A stretch of DNA of 64,000 nucleotides from JAHCIE01 sp034431435 (GCA_034431435.1 DAOUDG010000037.1:1-64000), one strand, 5' to 3'. Positions 39,677 through 49,697 are shown, counted from the first letter of the stretch. Made by a program: numbers and translations. Notes: generated by a model not told the origin, from the letters alone.

Positions 39677-41248
39677 TCAGTCCCCCGGCTTCCCACCGAC
39701 CTCTGACGACTGACTATCTCCTGTCCCTCGCCGCTCCCGCAGCACCCGCTTGAGGCGCTCCCAGCTACGGCGTGGCGTGGTGGTGGCGTCCTTGCCGACC
39801 GGGTGCGCCGAGTAGCGCGCCACCTCGAAGGCGTCGCTGAGCGTGCCCACGTCCTCGCCGCCCTCTGGGAGCTTCTCGCGCAGGGCGGCGGCGTACTCGC
39901 GAGCCGTCTGGCTCGGCGCGCGCGGCAGGCCGACCTGGCCCGCCCGCTGCGCTGTGGACAGGTAGAAGTACATGAGTAGCTCGCGGGGTGACAGACCCCC
40001 CAGGCGTAGCCAGCGGCGCGGCGGCAGGGCCGGGGCGGGCGGGCGGGTCAGACGATGACGGATGGCCTCGCTCGCCTGGGTGGTGGCGGCGCGCAGGCCG
40101 GCGAAGAGGGCGGCCAGGCTTGCCATCAGCCAGCCGATGACGGGCAGCCGCGCCAGGGCCTCCCACCACCCCCGCCGCGACCGGACGAACTGCCACACGG
40201 CGTAGCCGATGATGACGTAGATGGCGAGCCAAAATAAGATGGAGCGCACCAGGGCCACCCAGTCCGGCGTCGGGCCGCGCGGCGTGACGGGGGCGAAGAC
40301 AGGCAGAGCGGGGGCGATGGCGGGGCTGGGCAGAGGAGTCTGGCCGAACAGGCCCACCAGGGCAGCGAGCAGGCTCAGCAGCCAGAACAGCAGCACATTG
40401 AGCAGATAGCCGATGATGAGGAGGATGTTGCCCACGATGGCGATGGCCACGGCTACGATATCCAGGATGCCCAGGCTGTAGCGCGTGGGGAGCAGCAGGG
40501 CGACCAGGGCGATGGCCGCCAGAGTCGCCAGGGCCAGTTGCGCCCAGCGACTCTTGATACCGGGCGCGACATCCACGCCACTGGCCTGCCAGCGACTCGC
40601 CAGTAGCTCGAGCCGCGCCTGACTGAGGAGCAGCAGGCCCACGACGAAGTAGACCAGCACGTTGGCGATGACCCCGCCCACCGGCGGGCGATCCAGCTGG
40701 AGGATGGCTTGCAGGCTAACCTGGGTCAGGCCAGCCATGGCAACGATGATGACGCCGCCAGTGAAGTACAGGCTTTGCAGGCTGCCCAGGCTGACCATCG
40801 GGCTGAAATCCGGCCCGGCCGGCTCCTGGTCGAGGTCGGCGAGCCAGCCCGCGATATCTGTCGAGCCAATCCAGGTGAAGCCTACCAGTACCACGGCGAC
40901 GATGTATTCCAGGGAGAAGATGGTCGTCGGGTCCGCCTGCCACCTGGCCATATCGGCGACCAGGGCGCGCCAGCCGGGCGCGGCGTAGCTCAGCAGCTTG
41001 ACGACGAAGAGGATAACGACCCACTCGGCGACGCGAAAGCTCCACCACTCATTGCCGCTCATGTGGTACTGCTTCACCATCCGCGCCGAGAAGAAGGCTT
41101 CCAGGCTGATGAGAAACGCACACATGACCAGGTACGTCACGCTCCAGGTGGGCGCGAAGGTTTGGAGGAACGTGGCGACGCTCAGCGCGATGCAGGCGAA
41201 CATGATCGCGATGAGCAGTGGGCGTAGGATACGGAAGAAAGGCGGCAT
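39677..41248 (-). CDS. Membrane protein with C-terminal DUF4129-type domain
   Basis: A 523-residue protein with about ten hydrophobic segments in the first 370 residues. A cytoplasmic tail follows, containing PSQTAREYAAALREKLP and DAFEVARYSAHPVG, the recognisable DUF4129 pattern. DUF4129 proteins occur with MoxR ATPases and DUF58 proteins, as here (DUF58 gene 15 bp upstream on the same strand, then MoxR), in operons tied to envelope stress or the folding of secreted/metal-containing proteins. Unlike many relatives it lacks an N-terminal transglutaminase domain. Confidence 0.78.
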   Translation of the reverse strand: MPPFFRILRPLLIAIMFACIALSVATFLQTFAPTWSVTYLVMCAFLISLEAFFSARMVKQYHMSGNEWWSFRVAEWVVILFVVKLLSYAAPGWRALVADMARWQADPTTIFSLEYIVAVVLVGFTWIGSTDIAGWLADLDQEPAGPDFSPMVSLGSLQSLYFTGGVIIVAMAGLTQVSLQAILQLDRPPVGGVIANVLVYFVVGLLLLSQARLELLASRWQASGVDVAPGIKSRWAQLALATLAAIALVALLLPTRYSLGILDIVAVAIAIVGNILLIIGYLLNVLLFWLLSLLAALVGLFGQTPLPSPAIAPALPVFAPVTPRGPTPDWVALVRSILFWLAIYVIIGYAVWQFVRSRRGWWEALARLPVIGWLMASLAALFAGLRAATTQASEAIRHRLTRPPAPALPPRRWLRLGGLSPRELLMYFYLSTAQRAGQVGLPRAPSQTAREYAAALREKLPEGGEDVGTLSDAFEVARYSAHPVGKDATTTPRRSWERLKRVLRERRGTGDSQSSEVGGKPGD

Positions 41249-41263
41249 TGTACGATGACTCTC

Positions 41264-42451
41264 TCAACTGGCTCGTGCCCCGTCGAGGCGTGCCAGTTCA
41301 GGTACTTCGGTCTCGTAGGTAATGATGGTCGACGATACGCCCAGTTGGGCCGCCGTGCCGCTGTCGGGACCGTGGGTCAGGATCAGCGTCGGGCTGAAGC
41401 CGGCTCGTTTGAGGTGCAGCAGGAGTGGGGCCAGGTCTGGCGGCTCGATCGGCGTGACCAGCGCTACGGTTGTGCCCCAGCCGAGGGTCCCCGTCACTGA
41501 GCGCACCCAGTCCGCAAAGGGCATCGCGGGGCTGGTCTCGACGCGGGCCAGGACATCCAGCGCCTGCATCAGGTGCGCCTGCCCGTGGGACGGTGGCAGC
41601 GTGGCGGGCGTCGCCTGGGTCAGGGAGTCGCGCCCATTGACGGCCAGCCCGCCTGCCTGGCCGAGGCTCTGAAGGTGGTAGAGAATGGATGCCGCCACCG
41701 TCACCCCCGTTTCCGAGGCAAAGTAGTTCCAGCGCGGGTCGTAGGCGACCTCGTCGAGATTGAGCAACACCATTGTTTCCAGCGCGATGGCCGGTTCGTA
41801 CTGTTTGACCAGCAGGTCGCCGGTCGCGGCGCTGGCGGTCCAATGGATGTGGCGCGGCGAGTCGCCAACCTGATAGGGGCGCACGCCGCGCACGCGGGCC
41901 GGGTCCTCGAACAGGCGTTGACGGTGGCGCAGGCTGACGAAGGGCGAGCGCGACGGCAAACCCAGGCGGCTCAGGGGGACGATCTTGGGGTAGATGGTGA
42001 TGGCGCTGGTGGGGGCTTCGTTCGCTTCCTGCTCGCCGAAGCCGAAAACGTCGCCGGCATTGGCGGTCAGCGGCCCCAGGCGATACACGCCCCGTCGCCG
42101 ACAGTCCAGCGTGTATTCCAGCATGGTAGCCTCGCGGGGCCACAGGGATACCACACGGCGCGCGAAGGGTGGGCTGATCAGGGCGATGGGCAGGCTCTCG
42201 TGGAGGCGGACATAGGGAATGGGCAGGGGGCTGGTATTTCGGACGGTCAGCCGAACCGGAATCTGCTCGCCGTAGAAGGCGCGATTCTGGTAGACGCGCT
42301 CGGCGCGAATCGAGCGCACCGCGTGGCGTGTCCACCACTGGGTCAGGATAGCGAGCATGCCGAAGATGTAGACGACGTAGAAGAAGAAGTCGACGCGCAG
42401 GACGGCGGCGATGAGGAACAGGAGGATAAGGAAGCCCCAGAAGTTCCGCAT
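41264..42451 (-). CDS. DUF58 (vWA-like) membrane-associated protein
   Basis: A 395-residue protein. Two hydrophobic stretches at residues 4-30 (FLILLFLIAAVL, FFFYVVYIFGMLAIL) anchor it. A beta-rich segment (PVRLTVRNTSPLPIPYV) precedes the DUF58 signature VRGVRPYQVGDSPRHIHWTASAATGDLLVKQYE (about 195-228). The remainder is vWA-like with IALETMVLLNLDEVAY at the position of the first strand. It is the middle gene of the MoxR-DUF58-DUF4129 operon, 10 bp after the MoxR stop. Confidence 0.85.
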   Translation of the reverse strand: MRNFWGFLILLFLIAAVLRVDFFFYVVYIFGMLAILTQWWTRHAVRSIRAERVYQNRAFYGEQIPVRLTVRNTSPLPIPYVRLHESLPIALISPPFARRVVSLWPREATMLEYTLDCRRRGVYRLGPLTANAGDVFGFGEQEANEAPTSAITIYPKIVPLSRLGLPSRSPFVSLRHRQRLFEDPARVRGVRPYQVGDSPRHIHWTASAATGDLLVKQYEPAIALETMVLLNLDEVAYDPRWNYFASETGVTVAASILYHLQSLGQAGGLAVNGRDSLTQATPATLPPSHGQAHLMQALDVLARVETSPAMPFADWVRSVTGTLGWGTTVALVTPIEPPDLAPLLLHLKRAGFSPTLILTHGPDSGTAAQLGVSSTIITYETEVPELARLDGARAS

Positions 42452-42461
42452 CCCGCCTCGG

Positions 42462-43418
<957 letters not shown>

Positions 43419-43449
43419 CCGTCCTCCGCGCGCCACACGTTGCCTTCAG

Positions 43450-43478
43450 ATTGTAAGCCCGTTGGTCATGCGTGGCAA
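43450..43478 (-). promoter_or_regulatory. Sigma-70-type promoter of the MoxR operon
   Basis: Minus strand: TTGCCA (43478-43473), 17-bp spacer, TACAAT (43455-43450), about 30 bp upstream of the MoxR start. Confidence 0.6.
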
Positions 43479-43485
43479 GGAGACT

Positions 43486-43534
43486 CGTGCGGCGTGACTG
43501 TGAGAGGACCCCGTCTCACGTTTCACGCCGCACG
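43486..43534. terminator. Long hairpin between divergent operons
   Basis: CGTGCGGCGTGA (43486-43497) pairs with TCACGCCGCACG (43523-43534). An inner GTGAGA/TCTCAC stem makes 18 bp with a small internal loop. It lies between the divergent MoxR and S1 promoters, where no 3' end of an annotated gene exists. Confidence 0.5.
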
Positions 43535-43585
43535 CCTCGGCCTCTCCGTACCTCACGACCGCTAGAGTCACACCCTTGCCCATGT

Positions 43586-43614
43586 TTGGCCCGACTCGTG
43601 CATCGTGCTACAAT
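43586..43614 (+). promoter_or_regulatory. Sigma-70-type promoter of the S1-glmU operon
   Basis: TTGGCC (43586-43591), 17-bp spacer, TACAAT (43609-43614), about 35 bp before the start at 43650. Confidence 0.65.
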
Positions 43615-43649
43615 TAGGCTACGTAACTTGCGCAGGAGGACTGAACCGC

Positions 43650-44222
43650 ATGATAGAGGAAACCCAGGTGGAGGAGATGGTGGCCGAGGAACTGGCTGCC
43701 TCCACCGAGACGGTCGAGGCGACGGAGGCTGCCGCGCCGGTTGAGCAGGCAGCCAGGCCCTCCGCTCCCCGTCGCCTACGGTTGAACGAGTTGAAGCCCG
43801 GCGCCGTTGTGCCTGGCACGGTCAAGAACATCGCTCAGTTTGGCGCCTTCGTCGATATTGGCGCCGAGCAAGATGGCCTGGTGCACATCTCTGAGTTGTC
43901 GGAGAACCGCGTGCGCCGCGTCGAGGACGTGGTCAAGGTCGGTCAGGAGGTGGAGGTGACGATTCTGGAAGTCGATCCGAATCGCCGCCGCATCAGCCTG
44001 TCGATGAAGTCGCGCGACGACGTCTATGATGCGCCCCCGCCGGTGCAGGACGACGACCGCGAGCCAACCCTGACCACCATGCAGGCGGCCTTCTTGAAGG
44101 CGCAGCAGAAGGCGCAGGCGGACGCGAAGGCCAAGAAGGCCAGCGACGCCGACGCCAGGGCACGCAAGGATCAGGAAGAGATTCTCAATCGCACGCTGAA
44201 CCAGCACCGCGATCGGAAGTAA
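43650..44222 (+). CDS. S1-domain RNA-binding protein
   Basis: A 190-residue protein. ATG 43650 follows CAGGAGG. An acidic N-terminus (about 1-45, rich in Glu/Ala) precedes one S1 domain (about 48-125: PGTVKNIAQFGAFVDIGAEQDGLVHISEL, ending RRRISLSMK). The charged helical tail (KAQQKAQADAKAKKASDADARARKD) may bind RNA or ribosomes. Single-S1 proteins of this type act in translation or RNA stability, like YugI/CvfD general stress proteins. It is the first gene of an operon with glmU (17 bp downstream). Confidence 0.87.
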   Translation: MIEETQVEEMVAEELAASTETVEATEAAAPVEQAARPSAPRRLRLNELKPGAVVPGTVKNIAQFGAFVDIGAEQDGLVHISELSENRVRRVEDVVKVGQEVEVTILEVDPNRRRISLSMKSRDDVYDAPPPVQDDDREPTLTTMQAAFLKAQQKAQADAKAKKASDADARARKDQEEILNRTLNQHRDRK

Positions 44223-44239
44223 CCCTGCCACACCCGCCC

Positions 44240-45271
44240 ATGGCTCTGGCCGTCGCTATCCTGGCGGCTGGTAAGGGGACGCGGATGCGCTCGCATCTGC
44301 CCAAGGTGCTCCATCCCGTCGCCGGCCGCCCCATGCTCCAGCACGTATTGCGCACCGCCCACGCCCTCGACCCGACTCGCCTGGCTGTCGTCGTTGGTTT
44401 GGGCGATGATGTGCGTTCAGCCCTGGACCTGCCGGCCGAGATCGTCGTGCAGGCGGAACAGCGCGGTACGGGGCACGCCGTAGCCCAGGCCGAAGCCACT
44501 CTGGCGGGGTACGCGGAGACCGTGCTGGTGCTGTACGGCGACACGCCTCTACTGACCGAGAGGACGCTGCGGCGGCTGGTAGAGGCTCATCACCGCGACG
44601 CCTCAACCATCACGTTACTGACGACCCGCATCGCTGACCCCGCCCTGCGCCCCAATGGCCGCGTGGTGCGGGGCGTCGCCGGCAAGGTAGAGGCGGTGGT
44701 GGAGATGGCGGAGGCGACGCCCGCCCAGCGCACCATCGACGAGTGCAACATGGGTATCTACGCCTTCGACGCTGACTGGCTGTGGCCCGCGCTGGCGCGG
44801 GTCAAGCCGAGCGCCGTCAAAGGCGAGATTTACCTGACCTCGCTGATTGGCATGGCGATTGCCGAAGGGCGGGGCGTCGACGCTGTCACCACCGAAGACT
44901 ATAGCGAGACGCTGGGCGTCGATACGCGTGCCCTGCTGGCCGAGGCGGAAGCAGTGATGCAACGCCGCCTGGCCCACCAGTGGATGGCCGAAGGTGTCAC
45001 TATTCGGGACCCGTCGGCAACCTACATCGACGCAGGCGTGGTGATTGGCCCCGACACAACGCTCCTGCCGGGTACCCATCTGCTGGGGCAAACCCGCGTC
45101 GGCGAGGGCTGCGTCATCGGCCCGAACAGCGTCGTGCGCGATGCCGTGGTGGGCGACAACTGCCGGGTCGAGATGGCTGTAGTCGAGAGGGTCGCCGTGC
45201 CAGAGGGCGTGACGATTGGAGCGTTTACCCATCTCTGCGCCGGTAAGGCCGGTGGTGACTGCGCTGTCTAA
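44240..45271 (+). CDS. glmU: GlmU-type UDP-GlcNAc pyrophosphorylase with shortened C-terminal domain
   Basis: GlmU makes UDP-N-acetylglucosamine for peptidoglycan and surface glycans. The 343-residue product has the pyrophosphorylase domain complete: LAAGKGTRMRSHLPKVLHPVAG (8-29), EQRGTGHAV, LYGDTPLL, NMGIYAF and GEIYLTSL. The left-handed beta-helix begins at about 250 (GVTIRDPSATYIDAGVVIGPDT) but ends after about three turns. Most of the acetyltransferase half, about 110 residues in a 450-residue enzyme, is missing, so only the uridyltransferase step is expected. No ribosome binding site is visible; translation may be coupled to the S1 gene. Confidence 0.83.
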   Translation: MALAVAILAAGKGTRMRSHLPKVLHPVAGRPMLQHVLRTAHALDPTRLAVVVGLGDDVRSALDLPAEIVVQAEQRGTGHAVAQAEATLAGYAETVLVLYGDTPLLTERTLRRLVEAHHRDASTITLLTTRIADPALRPNGRVVRGVAGKVEAVVEMAEATPAQRTIDECNMGIYAFDADWLWPALARVKPSAVKGEIYLTSLIGMAIAEGRGVDAVTTEDYSETLGVDTRALLAEAEAVMQRRLAHQWMAEGVTIRDPSATYIDAGVVIGPDTTLLPGTHLLGQTRVGEGCVIGPNSVVRDAVVGDNCRVEMAVVERVAVPEGVTIGAFTHLCAGKAGGDCAV

Positions 45272-45279
45272 AGGAGGTG

Positions 45280-45298
45280 TGGTCCCGCAGGGGGACCA
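45280..45298 (+). promoter_or_regulatory. Small hairpin between glmU and the CNNM gene
   Basis: TGGTCCC (45280-45286) pairs with GGGACCA (45292-45298). It is flanked by two GGAGG-like sequences and precedes a TTG start, so it may tune translation rather than end transcription. Confidence 0.4.
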
Positions 45299-45313
45299 TC
45301 AGGAGGAAGGTTT

Positions 45314-46669
45314 TTGGACCCCAATAGTAGTTACTGGCTCGAGGTGGTCCTGTACGCTCTGTTCTGGGCCTTGACGGCCTTTGCCGCTGCCGCTGAGACC
45401 GTCATCACCACTCTCAATCGCATCCGTGTCCAGGCCGCCGTCGAGCGCGGCCAATCTCGGGGCGGCGCGCTCAAAGGTATTGTCGGCGACCCCCGTCGCT
45501 CTCTCGCCACCGTCCTCGTCCTCAATACCATCGGCCTGATTGGCGGCGCTGGCTCGGCCATGCTGCTGGCTGTCACGGCTACGCCGGGGCCGAGCCAGTA
45601 TCTCACCGCTGTCTTTCTTATCGTCCTGCTGCTCTTCGGTCAATTCATCCCCAAGGCCGTTGCCGTCCGCTGGCCGGAGCGGGTCGCGCTGTTCGTCGCG
45701 CGGCCGCTGGACATCCTCGCCACCCTTCTCAGCCCGGTTGTGACTCTCGTCGGCTTCCTCGCCAGTGGCGGGGCATCTACTGAGATGCTCGCCCGCGAGG
45801 AGGAACTGCGTCTGCTCGTCGACGTTGGCGAGGAAGAAGGATTGATCGAGGAAGAGGAACGCGACATGATCGAGGGGGTCATCGACTTGGGCGATACTGT
45901 CGCCCGTGAGGTGATGGTCCCGCGCATCGATATTGTCGGGGTCGAGACGGGCACGCCGCTCCGCGAGGCGCTGGACGTGGTCATCGCCGCAGGCCACTCG
46001 CGCGTGCCCGTCTACGAGGGTACTATAGACCAGATCATCGGCCTGCTGTACGCCAAGGATATCCTGCGGATCATGCGTGACGGCGGGCCGGAGCCGACAC
46101 TGCCGCAGATCATGCGCCAGGCGTACTATATCCCCGAGTCCAAGCCTGTCGACGACCTCCTGAGCGACTTCAAGCGCATGAAGGTTCACATTGCCATCGT
46201 CGTTGACGAGTACGGTGGCACGGCCGGCCTGGTGACCATTGAGGACCTGCTTGAGGAGATTGTCGGCGAGATTCAGGACGAGTATGATGTCGAAGAACCT
46301 ATCAGCGAAACTATCTCGGCCCGCGAGACGATCTACGATGCCCGCGTCGATCTGGACGACATCAACTATGAGTTGGACCTGGACCTGCCGACGGAGGACA
46401 GCGATACCCTGGGCGGCCTGATCTACAGCCACCTGGGGCGCGTGCCGGAGGTGGGCGACGAGGTACAGGTGGGTAACGTGCGGCTGACGGTGCTGTCGAT
46501 GGACGGGCGGCGGATTGGCCGCGTCAAGCTCGTGACCGAGCCGCCGGCTGATCCGAACAGCGGCCCACCTGACGGCAGCGCGGGCGCGAACGTTGAGGCC
46601 GAGCGCGAGGGTGAGACATGGGACAAGCCACGACGGATGAACGGGACGGCGTCGCCGAGCGCCTCATAG
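45314..46669 (+). CDS. CNNM/HlyC-CorC family membrane protein with paired CBS domains
   Basis: A 451-residue protein. The start appears to be TTG 45314 behind AGGAGGAAGG, with no ATG or GTG nearby that keeps the first helix. The CNNM membrane domain (about 8-150) has LYALFWALTAFAAAAETVITTLNRIRV and LLLFGQFIPKAVAVRWPE. Then ERDMIEGVIDLGDTVAREVMVPRIDIVGVE and two CBS motifs (about 205-325) precede the CorC-HlyC domain (TLGGLIYSHLGRVPEVGDEVQV). Relatives take part in Mg2+/Co2+ efflux. It overlaps the cytidine deaminase gene by 52 bp, a neighbour often found with these proteins. Confidence 0.85.
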   Translation: MDPNSSYWLEVVLYALFWALTAFAAAAETVITTLNRIRVQAAVERGQSRGGALKGIVGDPRRSLATVLVLNTIGLIGGAGSAMLLAVTATPGPSQYLTAVFLIVLLLFGQFIPKAVAVRWPERVALFVARPLDILATLLSPVVTLVGFLASGGASTEMLAREEELRLLVDVGEEEGLIEEEERDMIEGVIDLGDTVAREVMVPRIDIVGVETGTPLREALDVVIAAGHSRVPVYEGTIDQIIGLLYAKDILRIMRDGGPEPTLPQIMRQAYYIPESKPVDDLLSDFKRMKVHIAIVVDEYGGTAGLVTIEDLLEEIVGEIQDEYDVEEPISETISARETIYDARVDLDDINYELDLDLPTEDSDTLGGLIYSHLGRVPEVGDEVQVGNVRLTVLSMDGRRIGRVKLVTEPPADPNSGPPDGSAGANVEAEREGETWDKPRRMNGTASPSAS

Positions 46670-47058
46670 CCCAGGCGGCCGAGGCGCAACGCCGCGCCTA
46701 CGCCCCCTACTCCCACTACCCTGTCGGCGCGGCCCTCCTGACCCGCGCCGGCGCTGTCTACACAGGCGTCAACGTCGAGAATGCCGTATTTCCGTTGACC
46801 ACCTGCGCCGAGCGCGCAGCGGTCGTGCGCGCCGTGTCTGAGGGGGACACGGACTTCGTGGCCCTGGCAGTGGTGACACGGGACGGCGGCAGCCCGTGTG
46901 GCTCATGTCGCCAGATATTGCGCGAGTTCAACGCGGGTGACTTGCGCGTCTTCATCGCCACCCCCGACGGTCGCTACCGCGAGCGCCGCCTGGCGGACCT
47001 CTTGCCGGATAGCTTTGGCCCCGAGAATCTCGACCCCCCAACGCCGGCAGCCATGTAG
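46618..47058 (+). CDS. cdd: Cytidine deaminase
   Basis: A 146-residue homotetrameric-type cytidine deaminase that converts cytidine or deoxycytidine to uridine forms for pyrimidine salvage. Zinc ligands are Cys63 (TCAERAAV, with the proton-shuttling Glu65) and Cys94/Cys97 (SPCGSCRQ). YAPYSHYPVGAAL and VNVENAVF are the substrate-binding segments. The ATG at 46618 lies inside the 3' end of the upstream CNNM gene in another frame (52-bp overlap), so the two are translationally linked. A promoter for the next gene starts at its stop codon. Confidence 0.92.
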   Translation: MGQATTDERDGVAERLIAQAAEAQRRAYAPYSHYPVGAALLTRAGAVYTGVNVENAVFPLTTCAERAAVVRAVSEGDTDFVALAVVTRDGGSPCGSCRQILREFNAGDLRVFIATPDGRYRERRLADLLPDSFGPENLDPPTPAAM

Positions 47059-47084
47059 ACAGGCTGGTCGCCGCGTGCTACAAT
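47056..47084 (+). promoter_or_regulatory. Sigma-70-type promoter of the molybdenum hydroxylase gene
   Basis: TAGACA (47056-47061), 17-bp spacer, TACAAT (47079-47084). The -35 overlaps the cdd stop codon. Confidence 0.55.
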
Positions 47085-47183
47085 TTAGAACACTGCTGTT
47101 GTCGACAAGCGTCCTGTCGCCACCTGGCGGCAGGATTGTCCCGCGTGCTGCCACCCCTTTCTACACGGCCAAGGAGAACCTTC

Positions 47184-49463
47184 GTGAGTGCGCCAGCTTC
47201 CTTCAAGGTCATTGGTCAGAGCATCAAGTTGCCGGATGGCCTGGAGAAGGTCACGGGCAAGGCTCGCTATGCAGGCGACGTGACGCTGCCGGGTATGCTC
47301 CACGCGCGCCCCGTGCTTAGTCCCTATGCCCACGCGACCGTTGTCTCCATCGACACCAGCGCCGCCGAGGGCGCTCCTGGCGTGGCGGTTGTGCTGACGC
47401 GCGACACCATCCCGTTTCATCGTCGCCCTCACAGCCGCAACAGCGCCATTCTGGCCCGCGACCGCGTCGTCTTTCGCGGCCAGCCGGTGGCCCTGGTGGT
47501 CGCCGAGAGCGAGGCCGCCGCCGCCGACGCCGCCGATCTGGTGATGGTCGAGTATGAGCCGCTGCCAGCGACCGTCGATGTGGTCGCCGCCATGCAGGAG
47601 GGCGCGCCCCGCGTCTGGCCCCACGGCCTGCCTAAGGACGAGGACAGTATGGCGAGCCTCCACGCGGGGGCGGTGGCCGAAACCGGGAAGCACGACGTCC
47701 ACGGCAACGTGGTCAACACGGTCCACTTCCATCGCGGCAGCCCGGCCCAGGGCTTCCACGAAGCCGACTTCGTCCTGGAGCGCACCTACAAGACCGGCAT
47801 CGTTCACCAGGGTTACCTGGAGCCGCACGCAGCGGTGGCCGATTACGACCCCGCCGCCCGTGAGCTGACCATCTACACCTCGACGCAGGGCCAGTATACG
47901 GTGCGCGACGAGGTGGCGAAGCTGGTCAACCTGCCCAAGAGCAAGGTGCGGATCGTGCCGATGAAGGTGGGCGGCGGTTTCGGCGCAAAATACGGCATCA
48001 TCGAGCCGTTGGTAGCCGCTGCCGCCATCGTTGTCGGCGGCCCGGTGCGGCTGGTCCTCAGCCGTAGCGAAGACTTCCTGGCGACCACGCCGTCGCCTGC
48101 GACGGTCCTCGAGGTGAAGACGGGCGTCAAGCACGACGGCACATTGACGGCCTTGCAGGCGCGCATCATCGTCGATACAGGAGCCTTCGCCTTCGGTCTC
48201 CAGGGCATCATCGCGACACTGCTGGCGGGCTACTACCGCTTCCCGAATCTGGACGTGCGCGGCTACGAGGTGGTCACCCATAAGGTCCCCGTGGGGGCCT
48301 ACCGCGCCCCCGGCGCACCCCAGGCGACCTTCGCCATCGAGTCCCACATGGATGAGGTGGCCCGCGAGCTAGGGCTGGACCCTGTCGCATTCCGCCTCAA
48401 GAATGCCGTGGCTACGGGCGACCCCATGCCTAGTGGCGATCCCTGGCCCCACATCGGCCTGCGCCAGTGCCTCCAGCAGGTGGCCGAGCATCCCCTGTGG
48501 GTCAATCGCCCGCGGCAACAGGGGACGGGGCGCGGCGTCGGCCTCGCCGTGGGGGGCTGGCCGGGCGGCACGTCGGCGGCGTCGGCGGTGTGTCGCGTTG
48601 ATACCGACGGCACGGTCAACGTCCACATTGGCTCGGTCGACATTAGCGGCTCCAACGCGGCCATGATTCAACTGGCGGCCGAGGTGTTGGGCGTGCCGCC
48701 GGAGAGCGTGCGCATCGTCTCCGGCGATACGACGACCGGCCCGTTTGCCCCCAACAGTGGCGGCAGCATGATAACGTACACCGTCGGCTCGGCGGTGGTG
48801 GCCGCCGCTGAGCAAGCCAGGAAGCAACTGCTGGAGGCGGCAGGCGAGATTCTGGAGGCCAGCCCCGAAGACCTGACCATCAGCGACGGGCGTATCTCCA
48901 TCGCCGGGGTGCCGGATCGTGGCGTGACGGTCGCCGACGTAGCCAGTAAGACCTACGGTGGCAAGATCAAGCACCCGCCCATCGTGGGTGAGGGTGGCTC
49001 GAAGATCGCCGAGCAGGCGCCCGGCTTCACGGCACAGCTGGCCGAAGTTGAGGTGGACGAGGCGACCGGTGAGGTGCACGTGCTGCGCAACGTCATCATC
49101 CAGGACGTGGGCCGCGCCATCAACCCGATGATCGTCGAGGGCCAGGTCCACGGGGGAGCGACGCAAGGGTTGGGCTACGGGCTGTGGGAGGAGATGGTCT
49201 ATGACGAGAACGGCCAACTCCTGACCAGCAGCCTCATGGACTACAACCTGGCCCAGGCCCACGAGATACCCGCCTTCGACGTTATCCTCCTGGAGAATCC
49301 GACGCCCTACGGGCCGGTGGGCGCGCGGGGTATCGGCGAGCCGTCGATTGTTGCGGGCGCGGCGGCCGTCGCCAATGCCATCCGCATGGCGACGGGGGTG
49401 CGTCTCCAGGAACTGCCGATGCGGCCTGAGAAACTGTGGACAGCCGCCCATGACGGTCATTGA
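47184..49463 (+). CDS. Xanthine dehydrogenase-family molybdenum-binding large subunit
   Basis: A 759-residue molybdopterin hydroxylase subunit. GTG 47184 follows AAGGAGAACC. The N-terminal a/b hammerhead domain (about 14-120: GLEKVTGKARYAGDV) is followed by the two Mo-cofactor-binding domains: GGGFGAKYG, the AYRAPGAPQ active-site loop, and the catalytic Glu719 in GARGIGEPS. The AYRAPG loop lacks the Cys-Ser pair of CO dehydrogenase, so CO oxidation is unlikely; purines or aromatic heterocycles/aldehydes are more likely. The FAD and 2Fe-2S subunits that normally accompany it are not in the neighbourhood; it has its own promoter and no downstream partner. Confidence 0.87.
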   Translation: MSAPASFKVIGQSIKLPDGLEKVTGKARYAGDVTLPGMLHARPVLSPYAHATVVSIDTSAAEGAPGVAVVLTRDTIPFHRRPHSRNSAILARDRVVFRGQPVALVVAESEAAAADAADLVMVEYEPLPATVDVVAAMQEGAPRVWPHGLPKDEDSMASLHAGAVAETGKHDVHGNVVNTVHFHRGSPAQGFHEADFVLERTYKTGIVHQGYLEPHAAVADYDPAARELTIYTSTQGQYTVRDEVAKLVNLPKSKVRIVPMKVGGGFGAKYGIIEPLVAAAAIVVGGPVRLVLSRSEDFLATTPSPATVLEVKTGVKHDGTLTALQARIIVDTGAFAFGLQGIIATLLAGYYRFPNLDVRGYEVVTHKVPVGAYRAPGAPQATFAIESHMDEVARELGLDPVAFRLKNAVATGDPMPSGDPWPHIGLRQCLQQVAEHPLWVNRPRQQGTGRGVGLAVGGWPGGTSAASAVCRVDTDGTVNVHIGSVDISGSNAAMIQLAAEVLGVPPESVRIVSGDTTTGPFAPNSGGSMITYTVGSAVVAAAEQARKQLLEAAGEILEASPEDLTISDGRISIAGVPDRGVTVADVASKTYGGKIKHPPIVGEGGSKIAEQAPGFTAQLAEVEVDEATGEVHVLRNVIIQDVGRAINPMIVEGQVHGGATQGLGYGLWEEMVYDENGQLLTSSLMDYNLAQAHEIPAFDVILLENPTPYGPVGARGIGEPSIVAGAAAVANAIRMATGVRLQELPMRPEKLWTAAHDGH

Positions 49464-49669
49464 TACCCGGCCCGGCGCAGGGTAACGCGCTCGATTACTC
49501 GCAAGGCCACCAGACGCATGCCGACGCGCCCACGCGCGGCGGTCGCTGGTGGCCGTGTGTCATTCGCCCCTGGCAACGATCGCGGCGACGCCGTCCCATG
49601 CTGGCGGTGTGCCTGAGGCTGGCGGATTCCAGCGGGTTGGGTGGGTAGAGTGCGGTGCACGGGTGAACT

Positions 49670-49697
49670 TTGCTACTGCGCCGCAGTCTGCTATACT
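49670..49697 (+). promoter_or_regulatory. Sigma-70-type promoter of the DUF4013-like gene
   Basis: TTGCTA (49670-49675), 16-bp spacer, TATACT (49692-49697), 46 bp before the start codon. The rest of the 280-bp gap after the molybdenum hydroxylase gene shows nothing I recognise. Confidence 0.55.
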
